64,000 nucleotides of DNA from a bacterium (GTDB lineage: Bacteria; Myxococcota_A; Polyangia; Nannocystales; Nannocystaceae): contig JANSYI010000001.1 of the NCBI GenBank assembly GCA_024742475.1, positions 124,001-188,000 on the forward strand. Direction: 5' to 3'. Below are positions 15,898 through 27,966 of the stretch, piece after piece. The notes under the pieces were generated by a model, which searched no databases, was not told the DNA's origin, and worked only from the letters and a program-made list of their open reading frames with translations. The first letter of the stretch is position 1. Each line of letters begins with the position of its first letter. The position numbers and the translations under genes were made by a program.

Positions 15898-17402
15898 CCT
15901 TCGAGCAGCTCGATCACCTGCTCGTACTGCTCATCGGTGAGGATCTCCGCGAGCGCCTCTTGGTACTGGATGAGCAACGCCTCGAGGTTGGGCTGGCCCG
16001 CGTGCCACTGCGAAGGCTCGCCGAAGATCGTCTCCTCCATGGTCACGAAGTGGGTCTCACCCAAGACGTTGAGCAGCGCCGCCCTTTGCTCCTCGTCGAG
16101 GCTGCCCCACAGATCCTGCGCGACGCCTTGGAGTTCGCCTTCGGCGTCTTTCGGCGGGGTGAAGTACTCGGCCTCGGTGTCCGAGTTGGGCCAGTAGTCG
16201 AACTGCCGCTTCTTGGCGTTGGCGTTGACCTTGCCGCACTCCTCGGCGCTCAAGTGAATCCCCTGCCCGGGCCCCATCAGGTCGCCCGCCTGGTTGGTGT
16301 GTCCGAGTCCGAGCAGGTGCCCGAGCTCGTGCGCGAGGGTGGTCTTGCCAGCGAACGAGTTGGTCACGAGCACGTCGTCCCCCACCTGCCCGCCCTGCAG
16401 CACGCCGTCGAAGCAATCGCCGCGACGCAGCGACCCGACGAAGATCACCTTCGCGAGGTCGTCGGGAACGTCGCAGTGCTTGTCGACATAGTTGCGCACC
16501 TTGTTGGCCTGGGCGGTTTGGCTCAGGCTTCCACTGCACGTGTCGTCGTAGAGGACGTCGGGCGGAACCTCGCAGCTGTGGTAGCTGACCATGCGAAACT
16601 GGGTGTCGCACTGGTCGAAGACCCGGTCGGGCTGCAGGTGACGCCCGCCGCCGTAGCTGTGCGACTCGGCCACCTGCCCCTCGCCGGGTTGATGGGAGAA
16701 GATGGTGATGACGTTGTCGGGGTAGTACGGGCTCGTCGTGTTGGTCGACTTCGACCCGCGCCACATGTCGTCGAACAGCAGCTTGGCGTCGTGACTCGAC
16801 AGCCACCCGGCGGGGAGCGCAGGCCCGTTGAAACCGGGGCTCTGCAGGCCCTGCCCATGCAGCACGACCGCGCGCAGGGGCACGAGCCCCACGGCGGGGT
16901 CGAGCTGAAAGCGGCCCTCGGAGTTGCCCAGCAGGTCTTCGTAGGGCTGGAACCCGACGCCATAGTTCCACGGGTCTTCCATGCCGACGGCCGTCGCAAT
17001 CGACGACATCGGGTCGCCAGCGGCCATCGGCTCGAGCTTCATGCCGTGCGCGTTGTAGAAGAACGAGTCCTCGTCGTCGCCGTACGTGCCGATCTGCGCG
17101 GGCCACGTGTACTGCGTATGCGGGCCCGCAGCGTCGTCGATGTCGATCTCCAGATCGAACTTGTTGTACTCCCAGGCCTGACCGTTGCGCACGGCGAAGC
17201 CTTCGACGGATCCCGAGGGCATCTCGTAGAGCGATCCGACGACGGGGTTGTCCCACTTGACGCGCCAGATCTTCACGCCGTCGACCTCGGCTCGCTCGTA
17301 CGGCGTCCCGCCTTGCGGGTCGACGCCGTTGTCGTCCGCGTCACAGGCGGTGAGCGCCACGAGTGCTGCGAGGCCGAGTCCCATGCGATGTGTGTTCGTC
17401 AT
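15894..17402 (-). CDS. Secreted metzincin-type zinc metalloprotease lipoprotein
   Basis: The 502-residue product from ATG 17402 has a signal peptide and lipobox (LTAC). At about residues 355-366 it carries LAHELGHLLGLGH, a full HExxHxxGxxH zinc site. DLMGP follows a few residues later as the Met-turn of metzincins (matrixin/pappalysin-like). A large N-terminal region of about 320 residues has paired cysteines and may be a propeptide or substrate-binding module. Export and anchoring suggest degradation of extracellular protein, in keeping with a predatory or saprophytic life. It stands alone, and the next gene upstream ends 125 bp away. Confidence 0.85.
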   Translation of the reverse strand: MTNTHRMGLGLAALVALTACDADDNGVDPQGGTPYERAEVDGVKIWRVKWDNPVVGSLYEMPSGSVEGFAVRNGQAWEYNKFDLEIDIDDAAGPHTQYTWPAQIGTYGDDEDSFFYNAHGMKLEPMAAGDPMSSIATAVGMEDPWNYGVGFQPYEDLLGNSEGRFQLDPAVGLVPLRAVVLHGQGLQSPGFNGPALPAGWLSSHDAKLLFDDMWRGSKSTNTTSPYYPDNVITIFSHQPGEGQVAESHSYGGGRHLQPDRVFDQCDTQFRMVSYHSCEVPPDVLYDDTCSGSLSQTAQANKVRNYVDKHCDVPDDLAKVIFVGSLRRGDCFDGVLQGGQVGDDVLVTNSFAGKTTLAHELGHLLGLGHTNQAGDLMGPGQGIHLSAEECGKVNANAKKRQFDYWPNSDTEAEYFTPPKDAEGELQGVAQDLWGSLDEEQRAALLNVLGETHFVTMEETIFGEPSQWHAGQPNLEALLIQYQEALAEILTDEQYEQVIELLEG

Positions 17403-17526
17403 GCAGGGACGGACGCAGCGATGACCCGGTGTGACGGCCAAATAAGATGTGACGGTTCTGCGCTTCGGCAGCCGTCACATCGTCGAGCAGCCGGGTCAAC
17501 CGGCCGCCGTCGGCTCGCTCATCGAA

Positions 17527-18462
17527 CTACTGGGCGCTGCGGTGAATGTCGATGTCGGTCCAGTGGGCGGAGATGAACGCCTTCTCCTCGGCGATCGCCT
17601 CCTTGGCGTCTTGCTCCAAGGTGCCGGGCACGTAGTCGACCTTCGATGCAGGCATGGCGAGGCCTTCGATCGTGATCGTCTGGCCCGCGTCGATGTCGAT
17701 CATCTCGCGCTCGGGGACGTCTTCTCGCACGACCGCGAGCACCTCGTCACCAGGTCCGGCGTCGATGTAGAAGGCGCGATCCGAGATGACCCGGGTGACT
17801 TCGCCGGTCCCCGACACGGGTTTGCCGAGATACTCGACGGGCTGCACCGCGTAGGCGGTCACGTGCAGGACGGGCGCCTCGACCGATGCCGATTCACGCG
17901 CGGACGGGGCCACCCACATTCCGCCGTGCGGCTCGGGCTCGGTGAAGTCGTAGGGCGTCCAGATCGACAGCTCGCGGACCTCTTCGATGCGCTCGGCGAT
18001 CACGACCGGCTGCGCGTAGTACTCGACCTCGAGCTGAGGCTCCAGGTCCCAGCCGAGCTCGCGCTCGACCTCGGCCACGACGAGCTGCCGGACCACTCCG
18101 GTGACGACGTAGTCCTGGTTCTCCTCGATGCCCTCGTGGCCCATCGAGATCGGGGTGCGGGTGAGGACGAGCAGGTCGTTGTCGAAGGCGAAGTTGTCGC
18201 CCTCGAGCACGAAGGCGCGGTCGCTCATCACGTTCTCCGCTTCGCCGCGGAACGTCAGGCGCTTGCCGTAGTACGCCTGGGGGTTCTCCTCGACGTCTTC
18301 GATGATCGTGTGGTCGGCGTCTGCCGTCTCGGGCACGAGCGAGACTTCGCGCTCGGGAATCACGGTCGAGGGGCGCTCGTGGCAACCCAGCACCACGGCT
18401 GAGGCGGCGAGCAGGCACAGTCCGGACATCCATGAAGTCTGTTGTGGCTTCCTTGCATTCAT
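17527..18462 (-). CDS. Lipoprotein with two repeated OB-like domains
   Basis: The 311-residue product from ATG 18462 has a signal peptide and lipobox (VVLGC). The mature part contains two related halves. Each has a pattern Y-x-GK, then a Gly-Glu strand, then VxSDRAF and a strand ending in LLVL or LAVV (YYGKRLTFRGEAENVMSDRAF and YLGKPVSGTGEVTRVISDRAF). This pattern resembles small beta-barrel (OB-fold) proteins, suggesting an internal duplication. No catalytic residues are evident. A ligand-binding periplasmic or outer-membrane role is possible. Confidence 0.65.
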   Translation of the reverse strand: MNARKPQQTSWMSGLCLLAASAVVLGCHERPSTVIPEREVSLVPETADADHTIIEDVEENPQAYYGKRLTFRGEAENVMSDRAFVLEGDNFAFDNDLLVLTRTPISMGHEGIEENQDYVVTGVVRQLVVAEVERELGWDLEPQLEVEYYAQPVVIAERIEEVRELSIWTPYDFTEPEPHGGMWVAPSARESASVEAPVLHVTAYAVQPVEYLGKPVSGTGEVTRVISDRAFYIDAGPGDEVLAVVREDVPEREMIDIDAGQTITIEGLAMPASKVDYVPGTLEQDAKEAIAEEKAFISAHWTDIDIHRSAQ

Positions 18463-18546
18463 GTGTGGGTGGGGGTGCGAAGCCCATGCCAACGGGCCGA
18501 GGCTCGCCGACGGACGATGGGCCCACGATCACCCGTGGCGCGTCGC

Positions 18547-20580
18547 CTATCGTGCGAGACGAGACGCACGGTGAGCGGTAGCGCCCTGCTCGACGAATAC
18601 GTAGGAGTGCTGATAGTCGACCAGCCGGAGCGTCGCCCGGCCATCCGCGCGGCCCATCACAAAGTCCACGAAGTCGATGCCCGGCGAGACCCCGATGAGC
18701 GACCTTGTGCCATCCGGGTTCCTTCTCGACGCCATCTCCGTCTGCCACTCCCCGAAGTCGAACACCAGCGCCCCGGCATCGTCACGAACCGCGAGCTCAC
18801 CGAGCACATCGTTCATGTACACCGGCGCCAGCTGGCCGACCACGTCGGAGGACGGGGGGCGCTGCACGATGCGTCGAAGGCCAGCCAACCTCGCGTAGGC
18901 ACTGCGGGCCCCTGCGACCACGGCATCGTCGGCTTCGGAGCGGCCATCGAAGAGCACTTCGAGCAGCTTTCGCCGAAACGCCTCGACGATCACGGCTCCG
19001 GGTGCCCCGTTGGTCAGGATGACAGCGCCCACGCCGTGTTCGGGTAGCCACATCATGTCGCTGTGGTAGCCGACGAGGTCGCCTCCGTGATGGATGAGCG
19101 TGACCCCGTGCTCGCGCATGACCTCGAGGCCCATGCCGTAGGTCGCCTCACTCCCGGTCGAGACCTGAGGGATGCGGCGGGCGAGCAGCGCTTCCGCGCC
19201 GATGTACCGCGCGCCGTCCGCGAGCGTGCCCTCCGCGAGTTCGAGCTGGACGTACCTGAGCATGTCGCGGGCGGTACTCCACGCAGCGCCTGCGGGACTC
19301 CACGCCTTCGAGAGGTTCAACGCGTGCACCGCGGGTGCCATCGTTCCGTCGAGGTCGGGTGCGTGTGCTCTGGCCCAGTTGCCCTGCTGCGCCTCCGCGC
19401 TGTCGAGCGTCGTCGAATGCATCTGCAGCGGCTCGAAGACCAACGCGCGCATCGCTTCTTCGTAGGCATCCGCAAACCCGAGCTTGGGAAACGCGACGTG
19501 GCCTCCGAGATACCCGGCCGCTCCCGCGAGCGGATTGGAGTATTGGTACAGCTCGCCAAACTCGCTCGTGGGCTGCATCGTCGCCAGCACCCGCATCGAG
19601 TCCTCGGCGCTGGCATTGGCGTATTCGAAGGTCCACTCGAAGTCTTGGCGAGGAAGCCCCGTGCACGCGCAGACCAGGTGCTTCACCTGCACCTTGGCCG
19701 TGGTGCTGGCGTCGCCGAGCGCGAACGAAGACCAGAGTTCGGTCGCGGGTGTGTCCCAAGCGACACGACCCTCATCGACGAGCTTAGCCAACATCAGCGT
19801 CGTGAGGGCCTTCGTGTTCGACGCGATCATGAACTTCGTGTCGGCGTCGACCGTGGCTGGCTCGCCGAGCGCGCGGACGCCGAAGCCACCCACGAACACG
19901 ATCTCCCCGTCCTGCACGATTCCGACCGAGATGCCCGGCACCTTCGTCTGCACTCGGGCGCTTTCGACGAACTCCACGAGCGCAGCGACGCGAGCAGCAT
20001 CGAGTCGATGCGCGCGCTTGCCCGCAAACGACTCTGGCGCGTGCCCCTTCGCGTAGCGCCGCTCGTACACCATGATCCACTGCGCGTACCGCTTTTCGGC
20101 CACGGCAGCCGACATGTCGAACAGCATCACGTGCCAACCCGCGTCCGCACGTCGAGCGTCGGCGTACGTCCACCGGCCCGAGTTCGGGGAGTCGACGTAT
20201 TTGAAGCGGTGAATGTCCGTCCACCCCCCGGTGTCCCCGTCACGCTCGACAGCCTCGAGGAGAGGCTTGGTCTCACGGCCGAGTAGAGACCACGCCGAAT
20301 CGACTGCCCTTTCCGCATCACTCGCCTCGACATCGACGAGGGCAACCCGAGAGCCGCCTTCGGGGGCCGTCAGGATCGTCGCGACGCCGTCGGTCTCGAC
20401 AGACCACGCCGCAGGAGCAATGAAGCTGTGCCCGGCAGAGGTCGTCATCGGCGTGTCGGAGGCCAGGACCTCCGACGGACTCGGGACCATGGGGCCCGAC
20501 GTCGCAACTGGTGCTCGCCCCCGCCCGTCCGGCGCGCATGCAGCCAAGGCTGCGACGACAACCAGCCACCGCCACGCCAC
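18547..20580 (-). CDS. Serine hydrolase of the class C beta-lactamase/penicillin-binding fold, lipoprotein
   Basis: The 677-residue protein starts at GTG with a short signal peptide and lipobox (LAAC). An N-terminal domain of about 200 residues precedes the serine-hydrolase domain, which has SxxK as SNTK (about residue 254), the YxN motif as YSN (about 348) and HxG as HHGGDLVG (about 498). A C-terminal beta domain of about 120 residues follows. Relatives include D-alanyl-D-alanine peptidases and esterases; resistance to beta-lactams cannot be assumed. A TAGGAT hexamer sits six bases before the start. It is divergent from the large Cys-rich lipoprotein. Confidence 0.88.
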   Translation of the reverse strand: MAWRWLVVVAALAACAPDGRGRAPVATSGPMVPSPSEVLASDTPMTTSAGHSFIAPAAWSVETDGVATILTAPEGGSRVALVDVEASDAERAVDSAWSLLGRETKPLLEAVERDGDTGGWTDIHRFKYVDSPNSGRWTYADARRADAGWHVMLFDMSAAVAEKRYAQWIMVYERRYAKGHAPESFAGKRAHRLDAARVAALVEFVESARVQTKVPGISVGIVQDGEIVFVGGFGVRALGEPATVDADTKFMIASNTKALTTLMLAKLVDEGRVAWDTPATELWSSFALGDASTTAKVQVKHLVCACTGLPRQDFEWTFEYANASAEDSMRVLATMQPTSEFGELYQYSNPLAGAAGYLGGHVAFPKLGFADAYEEAMRALVFEPLQMHSTTLDSAEAQQGNWARAHAPDLDGTMAPAVHALNLSKAWSPAGAAWSTARDMLRYVQLELAEGTLADGARYIGAEALLARRIPQVSTGSEATYGMGLEVMREHGVTLIHHGGDLVGYHSDMMWLPEHGVGAVILTNGAPGAVIVEAFRRKLLEVLFDGRSEADDAVVAGARSAYARLAGLRRIVQRPPSSDVVGQLAPVYMNDVLGELAVRDDAGALVFDFGEWQTEMASRRNPDGTRSLIGVSPGIDFVDFVMGRADGRATLRLVDYQHSYVFVEQGATAHRASRLAR

Positions 20581-20586
20581 CGCACG

Positions 20587-20592
20587 ATCCTA
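20587..20592 (-). promoter_or_regulatory. Putative -10 box (TAGGAT) for a leaderless transcript
   Basis: TAGGAT on the minus strand ends six bases before the GTG at 20580 of the serine hydrolase. Confidence 0.45.
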
Positions 20593-20612
20593 GCAGGACT
20601 GGCCGACCCGCC

Positions 20613-20690
20613 GAACTTCGTGAAAGGCGAAGTTCAGCCCGTCTGTTCTCAGCCCGCGAGCCCCGAACTTCGCTTTTCGCGAAGCTCGGG
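20613..20690. promoter_or_regulatory. Two related stem-loops sharing GAACTTCG in a divergent region
   Basis: GAACTTCG pairs perfectly with CGAAGTTC (20613-20620 with 20628-20635). A second 12-bp stem with one mismatch (20662-20673 with 20679-20690) also contains GAACTTCGC. The 212-bp region separates the serine hydrolase and the Cys-rich lipoprotein, which are transcribed away from each other. The shared half-site suggests operators for a common regulator. Transcript-level hairpins are the alternative. Confidence 0.4.
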
Positions 20691-20780
20691 CGCCGCGTGC
20701 ATTCGCACAATGGCAACCCTGACTCGTCCGGCCTCGCAGCTCCCGGTCCTCCCCGATCCCCAAACGGGCGGCGTCTCCGG

Positions 20781-20786
20781 TACCGT
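20781..20786 (+). promoter_or_regulatory. Putative -10 box (TACCGT) for a leaderless transcript
   Basis: TACCGT ends six bases before the ATG at 20793. The same hexamer with the same spacing occurs at 24137-24142. Confidence 0.45.
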
Positions 20787-20792
20787 GAACCC

Positions 20793-24002
<3,210 letters not shown>

Positions 24003-24136
24003 GGCTCGGCGTCCCCCCGCACACCGAAGCACGCCCTTCGATCTCCGGGCGTTCTGCATGCGCGCGACTTCTTCCACAGCCTGCTAGGTAGTGAGAGTCG
24101 CGGTCTTTGCAGTTGCCCAGCGGGGCGGCGCAGACC

Positions 24137-24142
24137 TACCGT
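24137..24142 (+). promoter_or_regulatory. Putative -10 box (TACCGT) for a leaderless transcript
   Basis: TACCGT ends six bases before the ATG at 24149 of the pectate-lyase-like gene. Confidence 0.45.
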
Positions 24143-24148
24143 CGACCC

Positions 24149-25735
24149 ATGAAGAGACGAGGCATCGAGTGCCGTTTCATTGCTGGTGTCATCGTGAGCG
24201 TGTTGGCGGGTGCGTGCACCCAGTCGGAGAGTTCAGGGGCGACCTGCGAGACGGACGAATGCTCCACCGGCGGTCCTTCGGACAGTGGGGCCACCGGCAG
24301 CGGCACCGCGATGGCCAGCACCGGGAATGGCGCTGAGAATGGCCCGGGCACCAACACCACGGTCGGACCCACCGCGGGCACCACCACCACCAGCGCCTCC
24401 GATGAGACGAGCGGTGTCGACACCGACCCGAAGACGAATACCGACGACAGCCCGCTGCTTGCGTTCCCCGGTGCGGTTGGGTTCGGACGGGACACGGTCG
24501 GAGGACGGGGCGGCCAGGTCGTCCACGTGACTTCACTGGACGACTCGGGTCCGGGCACGCTGCGCGAGGCCTTGGCCCTCGAAGGTCCTCGCACGATCAT
24601 CTTCCGAGTCTCGGGAACCATCGCGCTCGACAGCACGATTCGCATCGAGCACTCGAACGTCACCATCGCCGGACAGAGCGCGCCCGGTGGAGGCATCGCG
24701 CTGCGCCACAGTGGAGTCTCGGGGTTCGGCACACCGCTGATCGACGTCACGGCCTCGGAGGTCATCATTCGCCACCTCCGCCTGCGCCGGGGCCCAAGCG
24801 CCGAGGGCGAGTGCTGCGGCGACGCGATGACCCTTCTGGGCTCGCAAAACGTCGTGATCGACCACTGCTCGATGAGCTGGAGCACCGACGAGACGTTCAA
24901 CACCTGGCCCGCGAGCTGGGTGACCATTCAGGACAGCATCTTCAGCGAGGCGTTGCGAGAGGCAAGCCACGAGGAGGAGGGAGAGATCCAGAGTCACGCG
25001 TTGTCGATGCTGCTCGGTAACGGCAGCCGGGAGTTCACGCTCCACCGCAACCTGTTCGCGCACAACACCGGTCGCAACCCCGCGATCGGTGGACAGGGCG
25101 GGCAGTTCCAGATCACCAACAACGTCATCTACAACACGTGCTACTCGGCCTCGCTCAACGGCGAAAACCCGGACGAGCTGACCGAGTACAACGCGATCGG
25201 AAACTCGATCATCGCTGGGGCCAACGAGTGCGGCGGCGGTCGCAACAGCTTGCTGATCGGAGACCAGTACGGCCGCGTCTACGTCGAAGACAACCTCACT
25301 CCGTATCGAGGCCCGGGCGACGACGAATGGATGGCAACGGCGCTCTTCTTGCAGGATCCGCCCGCGCCGGCCGAGTTCCAGGCGGACGCTCCGTTCGACA
25401 TGCCGCAGTACCCGGTGGCAGCCGCCGCAGACCTCCTCGACGACATGCTTCCCGGAGTCGGGGCCACCCTTCCGATGCGCGACAGCGTGGATGCCCGGGT
25501 GATCCAGGACGTGCTCGACAACACCGGGTCGATCATCGACGATCCCTCCGAAGTGGGCGGATGGCCCGACCTCTCGGGTGGTACGCCGTACCCCGACGAA
25601 GACGTCGATGGAATGGACGACCGATGGGAGACCAGCGTGGGTCTAGATCCCGCCGACGGTGCGGACGGTGCACTGGATCTCGACGGGGACGGCTACACCA
25701 ACCTCGAGGAGTTCCTCAACGGGACGAACACCTGA
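24149..25735 (+). CDS. Pectate-lyase-like parallel beta-helix lipoprotein with calcium-binding tail
   Basis: The 528-residue product from ATG 24149 has a signal peptide and lipobox (LAGAC) and an 80-residue Thr/Ser/Gly linker. It then has FPGAVGFGRDTVGGRGGQVVHVTSL and DDSGPGTLREAL, the characteristic opening of PL1-type pectate lyases and relatives. Beta-helix coils follow (FRVSGTIALDSTIRIEHSNVTIAGQ, IDHCSMSWSTDE, ITNNVIYN). The C-terminus, with DEDVDGMDDRWE and DLDGDGYTNLEEF, is a thrombospondin type 3/dockerin-like calcium-binding stretch. It likely cleaves or binds an extracellular polyuronate; pectate itself is not certain. A strong terminator follows 29 bp after the stop. Confidence 0.85.
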   Translation: MKRRGIECRFIAGVIVSVLAGACTQSESSGATCETDECSTGGPSDSGATGSGTAMASTGNGAENGPGTNTTVGPTAGTTTTSASDETSGVDTDPKTNTDDSPLLAFPGAVGFGRDTVGGRGGQVVHVTSLDDSGPGTLREALALEGPRTIIFRVSGTIALDSTIRIEHSNVTIAGQSAPGGGIALRHSGVSGFGTPLIDVTASEVIIRHLRLRRGPSAEGECCGDAMTLLGSQNVVIDHCSMSWSTDETFNTWPASWVTIQDSIFSEALREASHEEEGEIQSHALSMLLGNGSREFTLHRNLFAHNTGRNPAIGGQGGQFQITNNVIYNTCYSASLNGENPDELTEYNAIGNSIIAGANECGGGRNSLLIGDQYGRVYVEDNLTPYRGPGDDEWMATALFLQDPPAPAEFQADAPFDMPQYPVAAAADLLDDMLPGVGATLPMRDSVDARVIQDVLDNTGSIIDDPSEVGGWPDLSGGTPYPDEDVDGMDDRWETSVGLDPADGADGALDLDGDGYTNLEEFLNGTNT

Positions 25736-25764
25736 TGGAAGGTGCTGCTGGTACCGCCCAAAAC

Positions 25765-25798
25765 GAAAACCGCCTCCACTTGCGTGGAGGCGGTTTTC
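25765..25798. terminator. Bidirectional intrinsic terminator
   Basis: A perfect 15-bp inverted repeat (25765-25779 with 25784-25798) around a TTGC loop has A4 on one flank and T4 on the other. It can stop transcripts from the pectate-lyase-like gene on the plus strand and from tRNA-Arg on the minus strand. Confidence 0.92.
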
Positions 25799-25802
25799 TT
25801 GG

Positions 25803-25876
<74 letters not shown>

Positions 25877-25965
25877 AGGTCTGTCGTGGGCGGGAGTGAT
25901 AGCAGCGGCCCCGAGGCTGTGCAAGGGGTTTCGACCCGCGTGCGAGGTTTTTTGCGGAGGCGGGC

Positions 25966-26862
25966 TCAGGCCCCTTCTTCGGGCGCTGCGACGAGGTCTT
26001 CGGACAGCGCGGGGGCCGAGCGGATGTGCAGGTCGCGCTGCGGGAACGGGATTTCGATGCCGGCGTCTTTGAGCGCGTACCAGATCGCGAAGTAGACCTC
26101 GCTCTTGAGGACGTCGGGGATCTCGACCATCTCCTTGCTGTAGCCGCGCAGGCGGAAGTCGATGGACGACTCGCCGAAGCCGAGGAACAGGACGTCGGGT
26201 GGAGGGTCGGAGAGGATCGCCGGGTGCTTGTCGGCGACCTCGAGCAAGATGTCGCGCACGGTGTTGGGGTCCGAGGCGTACGACACACCGACGTTGAACC
26301 CGAAGCGGACCACGCGATCGTTATGGGTGAGGTTGACGACCTCCTCGGAGATGAGCGTCGCGTTGGGCACGAGGTAGACGACGTTGTCGTTGTCGCGCAG
26401 CAGCGTCACCCGGCCTTGAATCTCGAGCACCGTGCCCTCGCGATCGCCCAGCCGCACGCGGTCGCCCACCTTCACCGGGCGGGCGAACAGCAGCAGCACA
26501 CCGCTGATGAAGTTCTCGGCGATCTTCTGCAGGCCCAGTCCGATTCCGATGCCGACCGCACCGAAGGCGACCAGAAGGCTGTTGAGCTCGATGCCGACCA
26601 GCGGCAGACCCATCAACAAGCCCACGGCCCACACGACGTAGGCCGAGATGCGCGCGATCGCGTACTTGACCCCCGGGTCGACCTGCGCGTTGCGAAGCAC
26701 CCGGAAGACGAGCCGTCGCCGCACGATGCGGGCCAGCATCGCGAGCACGACGAAGAGCAGGACGAACTTCAGCAGGAACAGCGGCGTGATCGTGAAGTCG
26801 CCCAGCCGCAGCAGGGGTGCGTCCAGCGTTTCGGACAGGTCTTCGAGCAGCGGCGCGCCCAC
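25966..26862 (-). CDS. Small-conductance mechanosensitive channel (MscS family)
   Basis: The 298-residue inner-membrane protein has two N-terminal helices (LLKFVLLFVVLAMLARIV and YVVWAVGLLMGLPLVGI). The pore-lining Gly/Ala-rich helix follows (LLVAFGAVGIGIGLGLQ), with the MscS signature QKIAENFISGVLLLF. Next comes the beta domain (VKVGDRVRLGDREGTVLEI, DNDNVVYLVPNATLISEEVVN) and a C-terminal alpha/beta domain. It would release osmolytes on hypo-osmotic shock. The start is GTG at 26862. It stands 42 bp downstream of a lipoprotein gene on the same strand and may be co-transcribed with it. Confidence 0.93.
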   Translation of the reverse strand: MGAPLLEDLSETLDAPLLRLGDFTITPLFLLKFVLLFVVLAMLARIVRRRLVFRVLRNAQVDPGVKYAIARISAYVVWAVGLLMGLPLVGIELNSLLVAFGAVGIGIGLGLQKIAENFISGVLLLFARPVKVGDRVRLGDREGTVLEIQGRVTLLRDNDNVVYLVPNATLISEEVVNLTHNDRVVRFGFNVGVSYASDPNTVRDILLEVADKHPAILSDPPPDVLFLGFGESSIDFRLRGYSKEMVEIPDVLKSEVYFAIWYALKDAGIEIPFPQRDLHIRSAPALSEDLVAAPEEGA

Positions 26863-26904
26863 TTGGGAGCGGTGATAACACGCCGGGCGGCAGCAACAGA
26901 AGCC

Positions 26905-27915
26905 TCAGGGCTCGCAGATCTCGAGGAAGTCGACTGCGGCCGTCGCGGTCTCGGAGGCTGGGGTCCACGTCTGGCCGTAGAGCACGACCCAGGCGTCGTC
27001 GACGTCGATGCCCGGCGACAGCGTCATGTGATGCGCAAAGAGGTCGCCCGAGTCGGAGACCGACACGACCAGACCCTGTGGAGAGTCGGCGATCTCGACC
27101 CACTCGACCGCCGGAATCGAGTCGAGCGTCTCGCTGCCGTCGCGGACCTCGAACATCCCGTTGAACCACAAGAAGAAGTAGCGCTGGTCGCCGGAGTGCT
27201 CGTGAACGCCGAGCACGAGCTGCGCCGCGGACATGGGCGCCGCGGGTACGTCGGTGACGTGAATCCTCGTGCGCCCGAACGGCATGTCGAGCACGTGCTG
27301 TACACCCACGATTTCGACGACGCCGGTGGAGAACTCCCACTGCAGCGCCGACTCGGCCTCGTCGAAGCCGTGAACGGGATTGGAGTTGCCGAACGAGGCC
27401 CAGTCCGGGTCGACCATGCCGTCGTCGAAGTCGTCGGAGATGCCGACGCACGGCTGCACCGAGCCGCCGGTGCTCCCCCCGGTCGACGCATCCGTGCTGC
27501 CCGGTCCCCCGGTCGAGGACTCGGCGACCGATGTGGCTGTCGATGTCGTCGTGCCCGTGGATCCCGCGGTGGTGATCGGGTCGGTGGTCACCGTCGACGT
27601 CGTGCTCGAGCTCGAGCCGCTCGTGCTCGGGTCGTCGACGTCCGACGTCGAGCCGAGCGGGGTCGGGCCTCCCCCTGGGCCCGAAGACGAGGACCCACCG
27701 GGGTCCTCCACGCACGCACCCCCCAACCCCTCGCCCGACGCGTCGGCGTAACGTCGGCCCGACGCGCACTCGATGTCGGGAAACGAGCACCACCCCTTCG
27801 CCTCGCAGGTCCCCTCGGCGCCGCACTGCATGTCGTCGCTGCACGCAAACGTGAGGCTGTTGCACCCCGGAAGCGCCCAGAGCAGCGCAACCATCCATGA
27901 GCCCCAGCGCAACAC
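26905..27915 (-). CDS. Lipoprotein with Cys-rich N-terminal module and beta-sandwich C-terminal domain
   Basis: The 336-residue product starts at GTG 27915 (TAGACT ends seven bases upstream; this start gives an Arg before the hydrophobic core). The lipobox is LPGC. A 45-residue Cys-rich module follows (ACSDDMQCGAEGTCEAKGWC, SFPDIEC, SGRRY), nearly the same as in the lipoprotein at 50989-52131. After a Ser/Thr linker the C-terminal 190 residues look like a concanavalin-like beta-sandwich (DDFDDGMVDPDWASFGN, QRYFFLWFNGMFEVRDGS). A surface binding role is likely. ATG 27894 is an alternative start. Confidence 0.75.
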   Translation of the reverse strand: MLRWGSWMVALLWALPGCNSLTFACSDDMQCGAEGTCEAKGWCSFPDIECASGRRYADASGEGLGGACVEDPGGSSSSGPGGGPTPLGSTSDVDDPSTSGSSSSTTSTVTTDPITTAGSTGTTTSTATSVAESSTGGPGSTDASTGGSTGGSVQPCVGISDDFDDGMVDPDWASFGNSNPVHGFDEAESALQWEFSTGVVEIVGVQHVLDMPFGRTRIHVTDVPAAPMSAAQLVLGVHEHSGDQRYFFLWFNGMFEVRDGSETLDSIPAVEWVEIADSPQGLVVSVSDSGDLFAHHMTLSPGIDVDDAWVVLYGQTWTPASETATAAVDFLEICEP

Positions 27916-27922
27916 CCGAGCA

Positions 27923-27928
27923 AGTCTA
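27923..27928 (-). promoter_or_regulatory. Putative -10 box (TAGACT) for a leaderless transcript
   Basis: TAGACT on the minus strand ends seven bases before the GTG at 27915. It supports that start over the ATG at 27894. Confidence 0.45.
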
Positions 27929-27966
27929 TCGCGTCGCACCGTAGCCGTGTGTGCCAACCTCGTAGT

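Noticed and set aside
18547..20580. Antibiotic-resistance beta-lactamase
   Set aside because: The motifs define the fold only. Large anchored serine hydrolases of this type are mostly peptidases or esterases, so resistance is not claimed.
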